64,000 nt of DNA from NCBI RefSeq assembly GCF_000423545.1, contig NZ_AUIE01000002.1:124001-188000 (forward strand). Direction: 5' to 3'. The stretch's first letter is position 1; every line of letters starts with the position of its first letter. The notes below the pieces were generated by a model. It saw only the letters and a list, made by a program, of their open reading frames with translations. It ran no database searches and was not told the origin of the DNA. The stretch comes from Metapseudomonas resinovorans DSM 21078. Lineage in GTDB: Bacteria > Pseudomonadota > Gammaproteobacteria > Pseudomonadales > Pseudomonadaceae. Below are positions 10,074 through 20,465 of the stretch, piece by piece. The position numbers were made by a program, and so were the translations under genes.

Positions 10074-10090
10074 GGGCGGCAAAGCCGCCC
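10074..10090. repeat. GC-rich hairpin GGGCGGC-AAA-GCCGCCC
   Basis: Perfect 7-bp arms with an AAA loop, between cyaA and rnk. There is no T-run on either side, so it is more likely part of the repeat cluster than a classic intrinsic terminator, though it could still stall or protect the cyaA transcript. Confidence 0.5.
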
Positions 10091-10126
10091 CAATCGAATC
10101 AAAAGAAGCGAACCGTCGGTCCGCCT

Positions 10127-10142
10127 GGCGATTGAAATCGCC
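10127..10142. repeat. Short intergenic palindrome, GGCGATT/AATCGCC type
   Basis: Arms GGCGATT and AATCGCC around GA, followed by CCTACGG. It shares the trailing CCCCTAC context with the palindrome at 24064 and sits 17 bases beyond the rnk stop codon. Confidence 0.65.
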
Positions 10143-10158
10143 CCTACGGCTGGAAGGA

Positions 10159-10566
10159 TCAGCGGCTGTACTCGCCGGCCGCTTCGGGCTGGTACTCGAC
10201 TTCCAGCAAGGTCAGCTTGAGGGTCTTGCCGCCGGGCACCGGCCAATCGATGTGCTGACCGACGGACAAGCCGAGCAGCGCACTGCCCACCGGGGCGAGG
10301 ATGGAGACCTTGCCTTCGCCACCCACGTCTTCCGGGTAGACCAGCGTCAGGTGATAGTCCTTGCCACTGCTTTCCTCGCGGCAATGCACGCGGGAGTTCA
10401 TGGTGACGACGCCCGGCGGAACTTCCTCATGGCCAACCACCTGAGCGCGAGCCAACTCGCGCTCCAGCGCCTCGGCGGCGGGGCCGAACTCCTCCAGGCT
10501 GTCGAGCAGGCGCTCCAGGCGTTGCAGGTCGAGACGGGTAATGGTGATGGGCGGGTGGGTGTTCAT
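10159..10566 (-). CDS. rnk: Rnk, regulator of nucleoside diphosphate kinase (GreA/GreB-like)
   Basis: A 135-residue protein with an N-terminal helical part (LQRLERLLDSLEEFGPAAEALERELARA) and a C-terminal GreA/GreB-type FKBP-like domain (ILAPVGSALLGLSVGQHIDWPVPGG). Rnk binds RNA polymerase but lacks the long coiled coil of the Gre factors. In P. aeruginosa it was found as a regulator of nucleoside diphosphate kinase and can affect alginate production. ATG 10566 is the only sensible start. The gene is convergent with cyaA and lies downstream of the terminator at 10606. Confidence 0.93.
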   Translation of the reverse strand: MNTHPPITITRLDLQRLERLLDSLEEFGPAAEALERELARAQVVGHEEVPPGVVTMNSRVHCREESSGKDYHLTLVYPEDVGGEGKVSILAPVGSALLGLSVGQHIDWPVPGGKTLKLTLLEVEYQPEAAGEYSR

Positions 10567-10605
10567 GGCGAACGCGCGACTCCTTATGCAGGTAGCGAAA
10601 AAAGC

Positions 10606-10631
10606 GAAACCCCGCCCGAAGGCGGGGTTTC
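10606..10631 (-). terminator. Intrinsic terminator of the cyaY-DUF1289 transcript
   Basis: Perfect 11-bp arms GAAACCCCGCC and GGCGGGGTTTC around CGAA. Reading leftward the stem is followed by GCTTTTTTCG, so it should end transcription coming from cyaY and the DUF1289 gene, just before rnk. Confidence 0.85.
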
Positions 10632-10708
10632 AGATTCTGTCTAACCGGACGACTTGCCCGGAAGCCCGACAGTACGTCAGGGCACCCGCGATTGGCAAGA
10701 CCGGCCGG

Positions 10709-10921
10709 TCAGCCGCGCATCGGTCGCCGTCTCAGTTCGGCGGCGGCACAGATTTCGCGGCGACGCGGGTCGCCGGCCTGGTTCCACTCGCAGATTTCCG
10801 CAAGGGTTCGGCCGCAGCCTACACAGACGTCCGTATCGTCCAGACAGCAGCGTCGGATGCACGGCGACGGATGGCGAGCCAGGGGCGCGCGGTCAGAGTT
10901 CGTCGAACTCAAGGTCTTCAC
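10709..10921 (-). CDS. DUF1289-type small Cys-rich protein
   Basis: The 70-residue product carries the Cys pattern of DUF1289 (PCIRRCCLDDTDVCVGCGRT, then another Cys in EICEW), a family of unknown function often suspected of binding a metal or Fe-S cluster. The only usable start is GTG 10921, which lies 29 bases inside the 3' end of cyaY, so the two genes overlap and are probably translated together. Linkage to frataxin, an iron-handling protein, is suggestive but not proof of a shared role. The transcript ends at the strong terminator at 10606. Confidence 0.72.
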   Translation of the reverse strand: MKTLSSTNSDRAPLARHPSPCIRRCCLDDTDVCVGCGRTLAEICEWNQAGDPRRREICAAAELRRRPMRG

Positions 10922-11225
10922 CCGCCTGTTCGCGGGTTACGCGGCTGAGCAGCTCGCCCAGCGGTTCGTCGCTGCTGTCGCAGATCCAGCGACCGCTGGC
11001 CTGGTCGTAGTCAAAATGGAAGCCCCCCGAACGTGCTGCCACCCAGAGTTGGCGCAGAGGCTCCTGGCGGCTGAGGATCACCTGGCTGCCGTTCTCGAAG
11101 CGCACGGTGAGCACACCCGCGCTGTTTTCCAGGTCCAGGTCCAGGTCGCTGTCATCGAATGCGTCTTCCACGCGCTCCTGGGCTTCATCGACCAGGTCGT
11201 GGAATTGGGCTTCGCTCAAACTCAT
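10893..11225 (-). CDS. cyaY: CyaY, bacterial frataxin
   Basis: CyaY is the small acidic frataxin that binds iron and tunes Fe-S cluster assembly on IscS. The 110-residue length is typical. Features are the acidic first helix (FHDLVDEAQERVEDAFDDSDLDLD), the beta-sheet segment GVLTVRFENGSQVILSRQEPLRQLWVAARSGGFHFDY and WICDSSDEPL. It begins 12 bases after the AraC-type gene with GAGGT upstream of the ATG, and its 3' end overlaps the DUF1289 start. Confidence 0.93.
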   Translation of the reverse strand: MSLSEAQFHDLVDEAQERVEDAFDDSDLDLDLENSAGVLTVRFENGSQVILSRQEPLRQLWVAARSGGFHFDYDQASGRWICDSSDEPLGELLSRVTREQAGEDLEFDEL

Positions 11226-11236
11226 CAGGGATTACC

Positions 11237-12280
11237 TCAGGGCATAGGGGATAAAGGGCGACGGTACTCGCCGAGACTCTGCCCGGTCCAGCGGCGGAAG
11301 GCGCGCCCCAGGGAGCCGGGTTCACTGAAACCGACCAGAAAGGCAATGTCGGCCAGCTCCAGCGTCGGATCGCGCAGATAGTGCAGCACCAGCTGCTGGC
11401 GCGTCTCGTCCACCAGTTGGCTAAAGGATAACCCGGCCTCGCGCAGGCGGCGCTGCAGGGTACGCGGACTCAGCGTCAGCGCGTCAGCCAGGCGTTCCAG
11501 ATCCGGCCCGGCGGCAGACAGCTGGGCGGCCAGCATCTCGCGGGCGCGGTCCAGCACGCTATGGCCCTGGCGCAGTTCACCGAGAAGGCGCTCGGCATAG
11601 CCATCGAATAGTCGGCGCACCTCGGCGTCGGCCTGGCCAAGCGGCGTAGCCAGCAGGCGCTTGGGAAAAACCAGGGCATTGTCCGTCTGACCGAAGCGTA
11701 TCGGGCAGCGGAAGATCCGCTGGTGCTCCGAGATGTCCACCGGCGCCTGATGCTGGAAGCGCACCTCGGTGGGTGGGATATCCAGTCCGGTGATCCAGCG
11801 CCCGAAGGTCACCCAGCCGGCAAGGGTCTCTTCGGCCAGCAGCGCGCGCTGCTGCGGCAGGATGGACTCCCAACTGTGCGCCACCTGGGGCTCCAGGCCC
11901 TCACGGGGTGGCTCGTCGGCCAGCTCGACCCGCCCCAGGTTGCCCACCAGGGCGGCGTAGCGCGCCTGGCGGTGCAGGGCGTCGGCCAGCGTTGCGCAAC
12001 TCATCAGCAGGAAGCCCAGTACACCGTAGTGGCCGGGGCGCACGGCCTCGCCCAGATGCAGCCCAAGGTGCGGATCGCCGGACAGCCGTGCCGCATGTCC
12101 AAGCAGCTCGAGGTAGGCGCTGGCGGCAATGCGCTGGTCACGTTGGGCGAGGATCGCGGGCGTCAGCTGGACATGGCCAAGCAGGTCGGCAGGGGCCACG
12201 CCGAGCGGCTCGAGCCGCGCCATCAGACCCTGCAAATAGGCAACCGAGACAGAGCCGGCAAGGGATGCGGCGTTATCCAT
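11237..12280 (-). CDS. AraC-family regulator with arabinose-binding-type N-terminus
   Basis: The 347-residue protein has an N-terminal Arabinose_bd-type ligand/oligomer domain ([39 protein letters not shown]) and a C-terminal double helix-turn-helix ([20 protein letters not shown] and [24 protein letters not shown]). Related regulators (OruR, ArgR-like, MmsR) control amino-acid or fatty-acid catabolism, but the ligand here is unknown. A strong AAGGAGAT box precedes ATG 12280. The gene is immediately upstream of cyaY and not next to an obvious catabolic target. I do not remember it at this position in P. aeruginosa. Confidence 0.9.
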   Translation of the reverse strand: MDNAASLAGSVSVAYLQGLMARLEPLGVAPADLLGHVQLTPAILAQRDQRIAASAYLELLGHAARLSGDPHLGLHLGEAVRPGHYGVLGFLLMSCATLADALHRQARYAALVGNLGRVELADEPPREGLEPQVAHSWESILPQQRALLAEETLAGWVTFGRWITGLDIPPTEVRFQHQAPVDISEHQRIFRCPIRFGQTDNALVFPKRLLATPLGQADAEVRRLFDGYAERLLGELRQGHSVLDRAREMLAAQLSAAGPDLERLADALTLSPRTLQRRLREAGLSFSQLVDETRQQLVLHYLRDPTLELADIAFLVGFSEPGSLGRAFRRWTGQSLGEYRRPLSPMP

Positions 12281-12420
12281 GGGATCTCCTTTTTCCAGCC
12301 GCCAATGCTAGCCCTGCACAGGCCCGCAGGCCACGCCGGACGGGTTTTCCGGCGAATAGGCAAGGCGTCGGGGGGTCGGTATACTCCGGAACAATTCACG
12401 TTTTCTGCAAGGATTCCGTC

Positions 12421-12561
12421 ATGAAGCGACTCCACGCCCCCTTCGTCGCCCTGCTCGCTGCTGCCTGCCTGCTGGCTGGCTGCGGCCAGAAAGGCCCGCT
12501 CTACATGCCTGACGACGAAAAAGCAGCGAAAGAACACCAGAAAGACGTGTACATCCGCTGA
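12421..12561 (+). CDS. lppL: LppL small lipoprotein
   Basis: A 46-residue lipoprotein precursor: a short signal peptide ends in the lipobox LLAGC, giving a 28-residue mature protein with Cys-Gly-Gln-Lys-Gly-Pro-Leu-Tyr, the conserved start of the LptM (YifL) / LppL type. In enterobacteria LptM helps mature the LPS transporter LptD. A similar role here is inferred from the CGQKGPLY motif. It starts the lppL-lysA-dapF operon and lies 14 bases before lysA. Confidence 0.93.
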   Translation: MKRLHAPFVALLAAACLLAGCGQKGPLYMPDDEKAAKEHQKDVYIR

Positions 12562-12575
12562 TCGGGGGAGCAGTC

Positions 12576-13823
12576 ATGGACGCTTTCACGTACCGCGACG
12601 GCGAGCTGTTCGCGGAAGGCGTAGCGCTGTCCGACATCGCCGCTCGCTTCGGCACGCCCACCTATGTCTACTCCCGCGCCGCCATCGAAGCCGGCTATAT
12701 GGCCTATGCCGATGCGCTGGCCGGGACGCCGGGCATGGTGTGCTATGCAGTCAAGGCCAACTCCAACCTCGGCGTGTTGAACCTGCTGGCGCGCCTCGGC
12801 GCGGGCTTCGACATCGTTTCCAGCGGTGAGTTGGAGCGTGTGCTGGCCGCCGGCGGCGCACCTGGACGCATTGTCTTCTCCGGCGTAGGCAAGAGCCGTG
12901 ACGACATGCGCCGCGCCCTGGAGGCCGGCGTGTACTGCTTCAACGTCGAGTCGCGCAACGAGCTGGAACGCCTGCAGAACGTGGCCGCCACCATGGAGGT
13001 GAAGGCTCCGGTATCGCTGCGGGTCAACCCCGACGTGGACGCCGGCACCCACCCGTACATCGCCACGGGCCTGAAGGAAAACAAGTTCGGCATTTCCATC
13101 GAAGAAGCCGAAGCCGTCTATACCCAGGCCGCCAGCCTGCCGAACCTCGATGTGATCGGCGTCGACTGCCATATCGGCTCCCAGCTCACCAGCCTGGAAC
13201 CCTTCCTCGACGCCCTCGACCGCCTGCTGACACTGATTGACCGCCTGAGCGCGCGTGGCATCAACATTCGTCACTTGGACCTCGGCGGCGGCCTCGGCGT
13301 GCGCTACCGCGATGAGCAGCCGCCGCAGCCCGGCGACTACATCCAGGCCGTGCGCCAGCGCCTGCAGGGCCGCAACCTGGAACTGCTGTTCGAACCCGGT
13401 CGCTCCATCGTCGCCAACGCCGGCGTGCTGCTGACCCAGGTCGAATACCTCAAGCACACTGAACACAAGGATTTCGCCGTGATCGACGCGGCCATGAACG
13501 ACCTGATCCGCCCGGCGCTCTACGAGGCCTGGATGGACGTGGTACCGGTGCAGCCCCATGCCGGCATCGAGCGCACCTACGACCTGGTCGGCCCGATCTG
13601 CGAAACGGGCGATTTTCTCGCCCGCGAGCGCAATCTGGTGCTGGCCGAGGGCGATCTGCTGGCGATACGCTCCGCCGGCGCCTACGGTTTCGTGATGAGT
13701 TCCAACTACAACACCCGCGGCCGTGCCGCCGAGGTGCTGGTGGACAGTGAGCAAGCCTTCGAGGTGCGCCGCCGCGAGACAATCGAAGACCTCTACGCCG
13801 GCGAAAGCCTGCTGCCGCAGTGA
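12576..13823 (+). CDS. lysA: Diaminopimelate decarboxylase
   Basis: LysA converts meso-diaminopimelate to lysine using PLP, the last step of lysine synthesis. The 415-residue protein has the PLP Lys in [13 protein letters not shown] near residue 60, the conserved HIGSQL segment, the GGGLGVRY phosphate-binding loop, and the Cys of [11 protein letters not shown] near residue 345 that completes the dimer active site. It follows lppL and is 10 bases before dapF, which supplies its substrate from LL-diaminopimelate. Confidence 0.97.
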   Translation: MDAFTYRDGELFAEGVALSDIAARFGTPTYVYSRAAIEAGYMAYADALAGTPGMVCYAVKANSNLGVLNLLARLGAGFDIVSSGELERVLAAGGAPGRIVFSGVGKSRDDMRRALEAGVYCFNVESRNELERLQNVAATMEVKAPVSLRVNPDVDAGTHPYIATGLKENKFGISIEEAEAVYTQAASLPNLDVIGVDCHIGSQLTSLEPFLDALDRLLTLIDRLSARGINIRHLDLGGGLGVRYRDEQPPQPGDYIQAVRQRLQGRNLELLFEPGRSIVANAGVLLTQVEYLKHTEHKDFAVIDAAMNDLIRPALYEAWMDVVPVQPHAGIERTYDLVGPICETGDFLARERNLVLAEGDLLAIRSAGAYGFVMSSNYNTRGRAAEVLVDSEQAFEVRRRETIEDLYAGESLLPQ

Positions 13824-13833
13824 GGGCGCATCC

Positions 13834-14664
13834 ATGTTATTGCGCTTCACCAAGATGCACGGCCTCGGCAACGACTTCATGGTCCTCGACCTGGTCAGCC
13901 AGCACGCCCATATCCAGCCCAAGCACGCCAAACAGTGGGGCGACCGCCACACCGGCATCGGTTTCGACCAGTTGCTGATCGTCGAAGCCCCGACCAACCC
14001 GGATGTTGACTTCCGCTACCGCATCTTCAATTCCGACGGTTCGGAAGTGGAACAGTGCGGCAATGGCGCGCGCTGCTTTGCCCGCTTCGTCATCGACAAG
14101 CGCCTGACGGTGAAGAAGCGTATTCGCGTCGAGACCAAGAGCGGCATCATCGAACTGGATGTGCGCCCCGATGGCCAGGTCACCGTGGACATGGGTCCGC
14201 CGCGCCTGGTCCCGCAACAGATTCCCTTCGTGGCCGACGCCGAAGCCCTGAGCTACCCGGTCGAGGTGGACGGCCAGACGGTCGAACTGGCAGCCATTTC
14301 CATGGGCAACCCCCACGCGGTGCTGCGCGTCGATGATGTCGCCAGTGCACCCGTACACAGCCTGGGGCCGAAGCTGGAACACCACCCGCGCTTCCCGCAG
14401 CGGGTGAACGTGGGCTTCCTGCAGATCGTCGATCGCAAGCAAGCGAAGCTGCGCGTCTGGGAGCGCGGCGCCGGGGAAACCCTGGCCTGCGGAACCGGTG
14501 CTTGCGCCGCCGCAGTGGCCGCGATCCGCCAGGGCTGGATGGACTCACCGGTGCAACTCGAACTGCCGGGCGGCCGACTCTCTATCGAGTGGGCCGGCCC
14601 GGGGCATCCCGTTATGATGACCGGACCCGCCGTCCGCGTATTCGAAGGACAGGTTCGCCTATGA
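13834..14664 (+). CDS. dapF: Diaminopimelate epimerase
   Basis: DapF interconverts LL- and meso-diaminopimelate by a two-Cys mechanism, feeding both peptidoglycan and LysA. The 276-residue product shows both catalytic Cys motifs: EQCGNGARC near residue 75 and [13 protein letters not shown] near residue 220. The frame extends 37 codons upstream into lysA, but ATG 13834 gives the family start [15 protein letters not shown]. Its stop overlaps the next start (ATGA at 14661). Confidence 0.97.
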   Translation: MLLRFTKMHGLGNDFMVLDLVSQHAHIQPKHAKQWGDRHTGIGFDQLLIVEAPTNPDVDFRYRIFNSDGSEVEQCGNGARCFARFVIDKRLTVKKRIRVETKSGIIELDVRPDGQVTVDMGPPRLVPQQIPFVADAEALSYPVEVDGQTVELAAISMGNPHAVLRVDDVASAPVHSLGPKLEHHPRFPQRVNVGFLQIVDRKQAKLRVWERGAGETLACGTGACAAAVAAIRQGWMDSPVQLELPGGRLSIEWAGPGHPVMMTGPAVRVFEGQVRL

Positions 14665-15362
14665 CCGACCAGCATCAGGACCCGCCACAACACCTCGACT
14701 CCGAGACGGTGGCGGCCTACCTGCGCCTCCATCCGGAGTTCTTCGTCCAGCATGAAGAGCTGATTCCTGAAATGCGCATCCCGCACCAGCCGGGTGACGC
14801 TGTGTCCCTGGTGGAACGCCAGGTGAAGCTATTGCGCGAGAGAAACATCGAGATGCGCCATCGCCTGGCGCAATTGATGGATGTCGCGCGGGAGAACGAC
14901 CGGCTCTTCGACAAGACCCGCCGCCTGGTGCTCGACCTGCTCGATGCCTCCAGCCTGGAAGAAGTGGTGGGCGCCGTGGAAGACAGCCTGCGGCACGAGT
15001 TCCAGGTGCCCTTCGTCAGCCTCATCCTGTTCAGCGAGAGCACCCTGCCGGTAGGTCGGAGCGTTACCGTTGCTGAAGCGCACCAGAGCATCGGTGGACT
15101 GCTGGCCGGCGGCAAGACCATCTGCGGCGTACTGCGCGGCCATGAGCTGGAGTTCCTGTTCGGCGCCGAGGAGCGCGACCAGGTCGGCTCCGCTGCCGTG
15201 GTCAGCCTGACCTACCAGGGCCTGCACGGCGTACTCGCCATTGGCAGCCCGGACCCGCAGCACTACAAGAGCTCCCTTGGCACCCTGTTCCTCGGCTATA
15301 TCGCCGAAGTCCTGGCCCGGGTGCTGCCACGCTTCGCCACACCCCTGCGTTCGGTGAGATAG
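14661..15362 (+). CDS. DUF484 (GAF-like) protein
   Basis: A 233-residue member of DUF484, which typically lies between dapF and xerC in gammaproteobacteria. The N-terminal part ([26 protein letters not shown]) is followed by a helical region rich in Arg/Glu (residues about 50-90, possibly coiled coil), then a GAF-like domain. No catalytic motif is seen. The 4-bp overlap with dapF shows translational coupling. Function is unknown; operon position suggests a link to XerC or cell-wall precursor supply. Confidence 0.9.
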   Translation: MTDQHQDPPQHLDSETVAAYLRLHPEFFVQHEELIPEMRIPHQPGDAVSLVERQVKLLRERNIEMRHRLAQLMDVARENDRLFDKTRRLVLDLLDASSLEEVVGAVEDSLRHEFQVPFVSLILFSESTLPVGRSVTVAEAHQSIGGLLAGGKTICGVLRGHELEFLFGAEERDQVGSAAVVSLTYQGLHGVLAIGSPDPQHYKSSLGTLFLGYIAEVLARVLPRFATPLRSVR

Positions 15363-15391
15363 CCCGTCACCACGCACGCCAAGGAAGTCCC

Positions 15392-16288
15392 ATGCAAGCC
15401 GACCTGGATGCCTACCTGAATCACCTGCGCAGCGAGCGCCAGGTTTCAGCTCACACCCTGGACGGCTACCACCGCGACCTGCTCAAGGTACGTGCGCTCT
15501 GCGAGAAATTCGGCATTGCCGACTGGCAGGGCCTGGACGTCCGCAGCCTGCGCAGCTTTATCGCCCGATTGCACCAGGACGGCCTGTCCAGTCGCAGCCT
15601 GGCGCGTCTGCTCTCGGCCGTGCGCGGCCTCTACCAATACCTGATCCGCGAAGGTCGCTGCCGTCACGACCCGGCCAATGGTCTTGCCGCCCCCAAGGGC
15701 GCTCGCCGCCTGCCCCGCGCGCTCGACGCCGACCGCGCCCAGCAACTGCTGGACGGTGCCGTTGAGGACGACTTCATCGCCCGCCGCGACCAGGCCATGC
15801 TGGAGCTTTTCTACTCGTCCGGTCTGCGCCTGTCCGAACTGGTGGGCCTGGACCTCGACGGCCTCGATTTGTCCGCCGGACTCGTGCGGGTACGCGGCAA
15901 AGGCAACAAGACTCGCGAGCTGCCGGTGGGCAGCAAGGCCCGCGAAGCGCTGGACGAGTGGCTGCCGCTGCGCGCCACGACCAATCCGGGGGATCGCGCA
16001 GTGTTCATCAGCCGGCAGGGCCGCCGGCTCTCCGCACGCGCCGTCCAGTTGCGGGTGCGCCAGGCTGGAGTGCGTGAACTGGGCCAGCATTTGCACCCGC
16101 ACATGCTGCGGCATTCCTTCGCCAGTCATATGCTGGAGTCATCCCAGGACCTTCGGGCGGTACAGGAGCTGCTCGGCCACGCCGACATTTCCACCACCCA
16201 GATCTACACCCACCTGGACTTCCAGCACCTGGCCTCGGTCTACGATCAGGCCCACCCGAGGGCAAAGCGACGGGGAGCGGACGAATGA
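15392..16288 (+). CDS. xerC: Site-specific tyrosine recombinase XerC
   Basis: XerC acts with XerD at dif to resolve chromosome dimers; in Pseudomonas it is also called Sss and affects root colonisation and phase variation. The 298-residue protein has the N-terminal SAM-like DNA-binding domain ([23 protein letters not shown]) and the catalytic set: Arg in [11 protein letters not shown], Lys in [11 protein letters not shown], HxxR in [13 protein letters not shown], His in [10 protein letters not shown] and nucleophile Tyr in IYTHLD. AAGGAAG precedes the ATG. Its stop overlaps the HAD gene start (ATGA at 16285). Confidence 0.96.
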   Translation: MQADLDAYLNHLRSERQVSAHTLDGYHRDLLKVRALCEKFGIADWQGLDVRSLRSFIARLHQDGLSSRSLARLLSAVRGLYQYLIREGRCRHDPANGLAAPKGARRLPRALDADRAQQLLDGAVEDDFIARRDQAMLELFYSSGLRLSELVGLDLDGLDLSAGLVRVRGKGNKTRELPVGSKAREALDEWLPLRATTNPGDRAVFISRQGRRLSARAVQLRVRQAGVRELGQHLHPHMLRHSFASHMLESSQDLRAVQELLGHADISTTQIYTHLDFQHLASVYDQAHPRAKRRGADE

Positions 16289-16989
16289 GTATTCAGCTGA
16301 TCACTTTCGACCTGGACGACACCCTGTGGGACAACCGGCCGGTCATCGAGGGCGCGGAATCAGCCATGCGCGACTGGCTGATGGAACACACTCCGGCCCT
16401 GGGCACCTTGCCCGTGGAACACCTCTGGGTCATTCGCGGCGAGATCCTGGCTGCAGAACCGAGCCTCAAGCACCGTCTCAGCGAACTGCGCCGCCGCACC
16501 CTGCGCCGCGCGCTGGAAGGCGTTGGCTACTCAGCCGAAGATGCCATCGACCTGGCCGAAGGCGCCTTCCAGGCCATGCTCCACGCTCGCCACCGCATCA
16601 CCTTCTTCCCCGACACCGTACCCACCCTGGAACGCCTGGCCATCCGCTACAACCTGGGCGTGATCACCAACGGCAACGCCGACGTGCGCCGCCTGGGCCT
16701 GGCCGATTACTTCAAGTTCGCCCTCTGTGCAGAGGAGCTGGGCATTGGCAAGCCCGATCCGGTGCCCTTCCTCGAAGCGCTCAAGCGTGGCGGTGTCAGC
16801 GCGCGGGAAGCCGTACATATCGGCGACCACCCGGCCGACGATATCGAAGGCGCCCGCCGCGCCGGGCTGCGCGCCATCTGGTTCAACCCGCTGGGCAAGG
16901 AATGGAGCGGCGAACACCTGCCGGATGCGGAGATCACCAGCCTGCGGGAGTTGCCTGAGGTACTGGCGCGCTGGGCGAAGTGGCACTAG
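16285..16989 (+). CDS. HAD-superfamily hydrolase
   Basis: A 234-residue haloacid dehalogenase-type phosphatase. Motif I is [10 protein letters not shown] near residue 9 with both Asp residues, motif II is the Thr in [10 protein letters not shown], motif III the Lys in [10 protein letters not shown], and motif IV the [16 protein letters not shown] segment. The cap region matches the YigB-type phosphatases of FMN/sugar phosphates that follow xerC in enterobacteria. Specific substrate cannot be told from sequence. The start overlaps the xerC stop and it is the last gene before the terminator at 17058. Confidence 0.93.
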   Translation: MSIQLITFDLDDTLWDNRPVIEGAESAMRDWLMEHTPALGTLPVEHLWVIRGEILAAEPSLKHRLSELRRRTLRRALEGVGYSAEDAIDLAEGAFQAMLHARHRITFFPDTVPTLERLAIRYNLGVITNGNADVRRLGLADYFKFALCAEELGIGKPDPVPFLEALKRGGVSAREAVHIGDHPADDIEGARRAGLRAIWFNPLGKEWSGEHLPDAEITSLRELPEVLARWAKWH

Positions 16990-17057
16990 AGAGCCCGCAC
17001 TTTCGCAGATAAGGTCGCCTGCACACCGATTACGGCGCTTTCTTCCCCTGCACGCAT

Positions 17058-17087
17058 GAAAAAGCCCGCGCAATGGCGGGCTCTTTC
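17058..17087. terminator. Bidirectional intrinsic terminator between HAD gene and sutA
   Basis: GAAAAAGCCCGC and GCGGGCTCTTTC form a stem with A/T runs on both sides, serving the converging HAD hydrolase and sutA transcripts. Confidence 0.8.
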
Positions 17088-17101
17088 GACGGGTGCCGGC
17101 C

Positions 17102-17416
17102 TCAGATGGGGCGGCTGCCGTACTTGCTGTCCGGCTTCTTCGGTGGGTCGGCAACCACATTGGGTTCGACCTCTTGCACCTTGCCACCGCGGGCCAGGAA
17201 TTCTTCCATTGCCCTGGCCAGGGCATCACGTTCTTTCTGCTTGGCTTCGATGCTGGGCATCTCTTCGACTTCGACCGCGGCCTTGGCCTTCTTCCCAGTG
17301 GGGGCAGGGGCCTCGCCATCGTCGTCGCTTTCGCCATCATCGGCTGCAGCCAGCTCTTCGCCGTCTTCCTCGTCGGCCGCTTCCAGCTCGTCTTGTTCCA
17401 GTTCTTCGTCGCTCAT
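17102..17416 (-). CDS. sutA: SutA, acidic RNA polymerase-binding regulator
   Basis: A 104-residue protein matching SutA (survival under transitions), which binds the beta subunit of RNA polymerase and boosts transcription in slow growth, notably of rRNA promoters. The N-terminal 45 residues are almost all Asp, Glu, Ala and Gly and should be disordered. A short basic segment (TGKKAKAA) is followed by a helix (SIEAKQKERDALARAMEEFLARGG) and a tail ending KKPDSKYGSRPI. Length and architecture agree with the P. aeruginosa protein. It appears monocistronic. Confidence 0.92.
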   Translation of the reverse strand: MSDEELEQDELEAADEEDGEELAAADDGESDDDGEAPAPTGKKAKAAVEVEEMPSIEAKQKERDALARAMEEFLARGGKVQEVEPNVVADPPKKPDSKYGSRPI

Positions 17417-17492
17417 GTTCTACCTCATGCCTTGCCAAAGCAGGTTAGTTATAGCCCAGCTACGCCAGCTTACTAACGCGGCTGGAAAAAAA

Positions 17493-17918
17493 TCAGGGCG
17501 CCTCGCCGTGCAAGGTCGCCAACAGTCGGCGAGCACCACCCTGGTCGCGGTGCTCACCCAGGTAGACACCTTGCCAGGTGCCCATTGCCAGCTGCCCGTC
17601 TCGGAGCGGCAGGCTCAGTTGGCAGCCGAGCAGGCTGCCCTTGAAGTGCGCGGGCAGATCGTCCGGCCCTTCATAGTCATGTTCATAGCCGCTTTCACCC
17701 TGGGGCACCAGGCGACTGAAGAATCGCTCGAAATCTCGCCGCACAGCGGGATCGGCATTCTCGTTCACCGTCAGGGAAGCCGACGTATGTTGCAGCCAGA
17801 GGTGCAACAGACCGACGCGATAGCGCCGCAGTTCCGGCAATGCGGCCAGGATTTCCTCGGTCACCAGGTGGAAGCCACGCGGCTTCGGGCGCAAGGTAAT
17901 CAGGGTCTGCTGCCACAT
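17493..17918 (-). CDS. yjbQ: YjbQ, UPF0047 secondary thiamine-phosphate synthase-like protein
   Basis: A 141-residue UPF0047 protein. Members show weak thiamine-phosphate synthase activity, but their true role is unclear. Family motifs are [22 protein letters not shown] (metal-binding His), [21 protein letters not shown] and [13 protein letters not shown]. The frame opens two codons earlier at a TTG; ATG 17918 gives the usual MWQQ start. It lies between sutA and amtB, both also leftward. Confidence 0.88.
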   Translation of the reverse strand: MWQQTLITLRPKPRGFHLVTEEILAALPELRRYRVGLLHLWLQHTSASLTVNENADPAVRRDFERFFSRLVPQGESGYEHDYEGPDDLPAHFKGSLLGCQLSLPLRDGQLAMGTWQGVYLGEHRDQGGARRLLATLHGEAP

Positions 17919-17976
17919 CCGCAAATACCTGTCTCGGCTTGTACGGCCGGCATTCTAGCGCGGCCGCTGAAAAAGC

Positions 17977-18000
17977 AAAGGGCGCCTTGCGGCGCCCTTT
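17977..18000 (-). terminator. Intrinsic terminator of glnK-amtB
   Basis: Perfect 10-bp arms AAAGGGCGCC and GGCGCCCTTT with a TTGC loop. Leftward it is followed by GCTTTTTC, placing it just after the amtB stop and before yjbQ. Confidence 0.85.
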
Positions 18001-18056
18001 TAGGCATTTCTGCCGACTTCCCCGTCGGCAGCTGCCGAACAGGGAAATCATCTGCA

Positions 18057-19376
<1,320 letters not shown>

Positions 19377-19410
19377 GTTGTTTTCTCCTGGGGCGTTGGG
19401 GTTCGGAGGC

Positions 19411-20148
<738 letters not shown>

Positions 20149-20163
20149 CTACGGAAACCCACC

Positions 20164-20427
20164 ATGCTGCCGCCCAAAGCCCTGCTCGATACCCTCGCCG
20201 CCACTGCCTCGCGCTTGTTCAGCAGCGACAGCCCGCTGCCCCGCGCCGAGGTCGAGACCCAGTTCAAGGCTTTGCTGCAGAGCGCCTTCGGCAAGCTTGA
20301 CCTGGTCAGTCGCGACGAGTTCGACAGCCAGATGGTGGTCCTCGCCCGCACTCGCGCACGCCTGGAAGCCCTGGAAGCCAAGGTCGCGGAACTGGAAGCC
20401 AAGTTGAACCCGCCGCCGGCGGAGTGA
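20164..20427 (+). CDS. ubiK: UbiK, ubiquinone biosynthesis accessory factor
   Basis: An 87-residue member of the YqiC/BMFP family. UbiK binds UbiJ and supports the late hydroxylation steps of ubiquinone synthesis under oxygen. The N-terminal amphipathic part (MLPPKALLDTLAATASRLFS) is followed by a C-terminal coiled coil rich in Leu and Glu (ARTRARLEALEAKVAELEAKL), which drives trimer formation. The gene lies 38 bases before comM on the same strand. Confidence 0.88.
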   Translation: MLPPKALLDTLAATASRLFSSDSPLPRAEVETQFKALLQSAFGKLDLVSRDEFDSQMVVLARTRARLEALEAKVAELEAKLNPPPAE

Positions 20428-20465
20428 TCCCGCTCCGGCCCGGCGGACCGATCAAGGAGTGATCA

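Noticed and set aside
12501-13997. 498-residue open frame antisense to lysA
   Set aside because: Shadow frame; lysA on the other strand has all catalytic motifs.
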